From the NCBI GenBank assembly GCA_035606665.1, contig DATNEY010000048.1, positions 1 through 7,634 on the forward strand: a DNA stretch of 7,634 nucleotides. The letters run 5' to 3'. The position numbers were made by a program, and so were the translations under genes. Below, piece after piece: positions 7,219-7,634 of the stretch; position 1 is the stretch's first letter, and every line of letters starts with the position of its first letter. Origin of the DNA: DASUGC01 sp035606665. Lineage in GTDB: Bacteria; Acidobacteriota; Vicinamibacteria; Vicinamibacterales; SCN-69-37. The notes below the pieces were generated by a model, which was given only the letters and a program-made list of their open reading frames with translations, did no database searches and was not told the DNA's origin.

Positions 7219-7394
7219 GACCACGACTGTAAGCCCCGGGTTCTCCGACGCCACAGTGCGATTTCTTCATCGAATCATGAATGGAATTCACGAGCCAGCC
7301 ACCCCGATGAGGTGCCGGTCGCGCAGGTTCGTAGGTGGGGAAGCTCCGGACATGAGAGAGTTGACGCATAGAACACGATCGTGAGGAGACGTTT
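7219..7394. promoter_or_regulatory. 176-bp divergent intergenic region between the ADOP permease and the PQQ-type dehydrogenase
   Basis: Both flanking genes read outward, so their promoters should lie here. A TTGACG at 7361-7366 resembles a -35 box, but no -10 box fits before the ribosome binding site. A 10-bp palindrome CACGATCGTG (7374-7383) touches the Shine-Dalgarno sequence of the plus-strand gene. A TTCAT/ATGAA pair at about 7265-7280 is a weak inverted repeat. None of these supports a firm promoter call. Confidence 0.4.
7383..7388 (+). promoter_or_regulatory. Strong ribosome binding site of the PQQ-type dehydrogenase gene
   Basis: GAGGAG lies 6 nt upstream of the ATG at 7395. It fixes the start of this gene and is the best Shine-Dalgarno match in the window. 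Confidence 0.85.
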
Positions 7395-7634
7395 ATGCAC
7401 TCGATCGGACATCGTCCTGCTGTACTCGTGAATCCTCTGGTGGCCGGGGCGCTGCTGGCGGTTGCCGCGCTCGTCGGCCCGGCCACGCTCCATGGTCAGA
7501 AGCCGAAGGGATTCGCCTGCGATCCCGATAACGGCGGGCTGACGCTGCCGCCCGGGTTCTGCGCGGCCGTGATCGCCGACAACCTCGGCGTCGCGCGCAA
7601 CCTGGTGATCGCGCAGAACGGCGACATCTTCGTC
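7395..7634 (+). CDS. Secreted PQQ-dependent sugar dehydrogenase-like protein, N-terminal part only
   Basis: Eighty codons run off the window end without a stop. Residues 1 to about 34 form a signal peptide: His and Arg near the start, a hydrophobic core around 11-29, then a likely cleavage near LHG|QK. The mature start (GFACDPDNGGLTLPPGFCAAVIAD, given here in pieces: CDPDNGG at 42-48, LTLPPGFCA at 49-57, then NGDIFV at 75-80) resembles the beginning of sorbosone/glucose dehydrogenase-type six-bladed beta-propellers. In these the first blade begins with LPPGF and a segment ending NGD(I/V)FV. Members are periplasmic or lipid-anchored and oxidise sugars with PQQ, sometimes with a fused cytochrome c. 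The two cysteines (42, 56) may form a disulfide. The PQQ-binding and catalytic residues lie beyond the window, so the function is inferred from the N-terminus alone. Confidence 0.7.
   Translation, partial: MHSIGHRPAVLVNPLVAGALLAVAALVGPATLHGQKPKGFACDPDNGGLTLPPGFCAAVIADNLGVARNLVIAQNGDIFV

Noticed and set aside
7361..7383. Sigma70 promoter starting with TTGACG
   Set aside because: At 16-18 bp downstream there is only the Shine-Dalgarno region, with no -10-like hexamer.

Overview
The window is high in GC and looks like a chromosomal segment of an Acidobacteriota-type bacterium, perhaps close to Vicinamibacteria. The basis is a permease with the ADOP layout (MacB-type permease carrying two periplasmic and two FtsX halves, with no ATPase gene beside it). 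A secreted PQQ-type sugar dehydrogenase start divergent from it and a compound palindromic repeat of the kind scattered through such genomes also fit. The taxonomic call is inference; no rRNA or marker gene is present.

Layout, left to right. (1) Positions 1-1208, minus: the first 402 residues of a GT39/ArnT-like membrane glycosyltransferase whose C-terminus lies outside the window. It is not obvious from ordinary ORF lists because it has no stop inside the window. (2) 1209-1353: a short intergenic stretch with a possible near-leaderless promoter and a 14-bp palindrome. (3) 1354-2460, minus: an AI-2E/YdiK family transporter. (4) 2535-4076, plus, divergent from it over only 74 bp: an asparagine-synthase-like protein with an intact PP-loop but a shortened N-terminal domain that lacks the glutaminase cysteine. 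(5) 4147-4563, minus: a small secreted RcnB-like protein, convergent with the synthase. (6) 4574-4690: a palindromic, MITE-like element that begins just upstream of that gene's ribosome binding site. (7) 4804-7218, minus: the ADOP permease. (8) 7395-7634, plus: the beginning of a secreted PQQ-dependent sugar dehydrogenase-like protein with a very good ribosome binding site.

The genes do not form one obvious pathway or operon. Most neighbours are divergent, convergent or separated by more than 100 bp, and their themes are cell envelope and transport. I found no phage, CRISPR, toxin-antitoxin, tRNA or rRNA feature. The two items most worth a second look are the Cys-less asparagine-synthase homologue and the palindromic element. 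I saw no convincing evidence of a wholly new multi-gene system.
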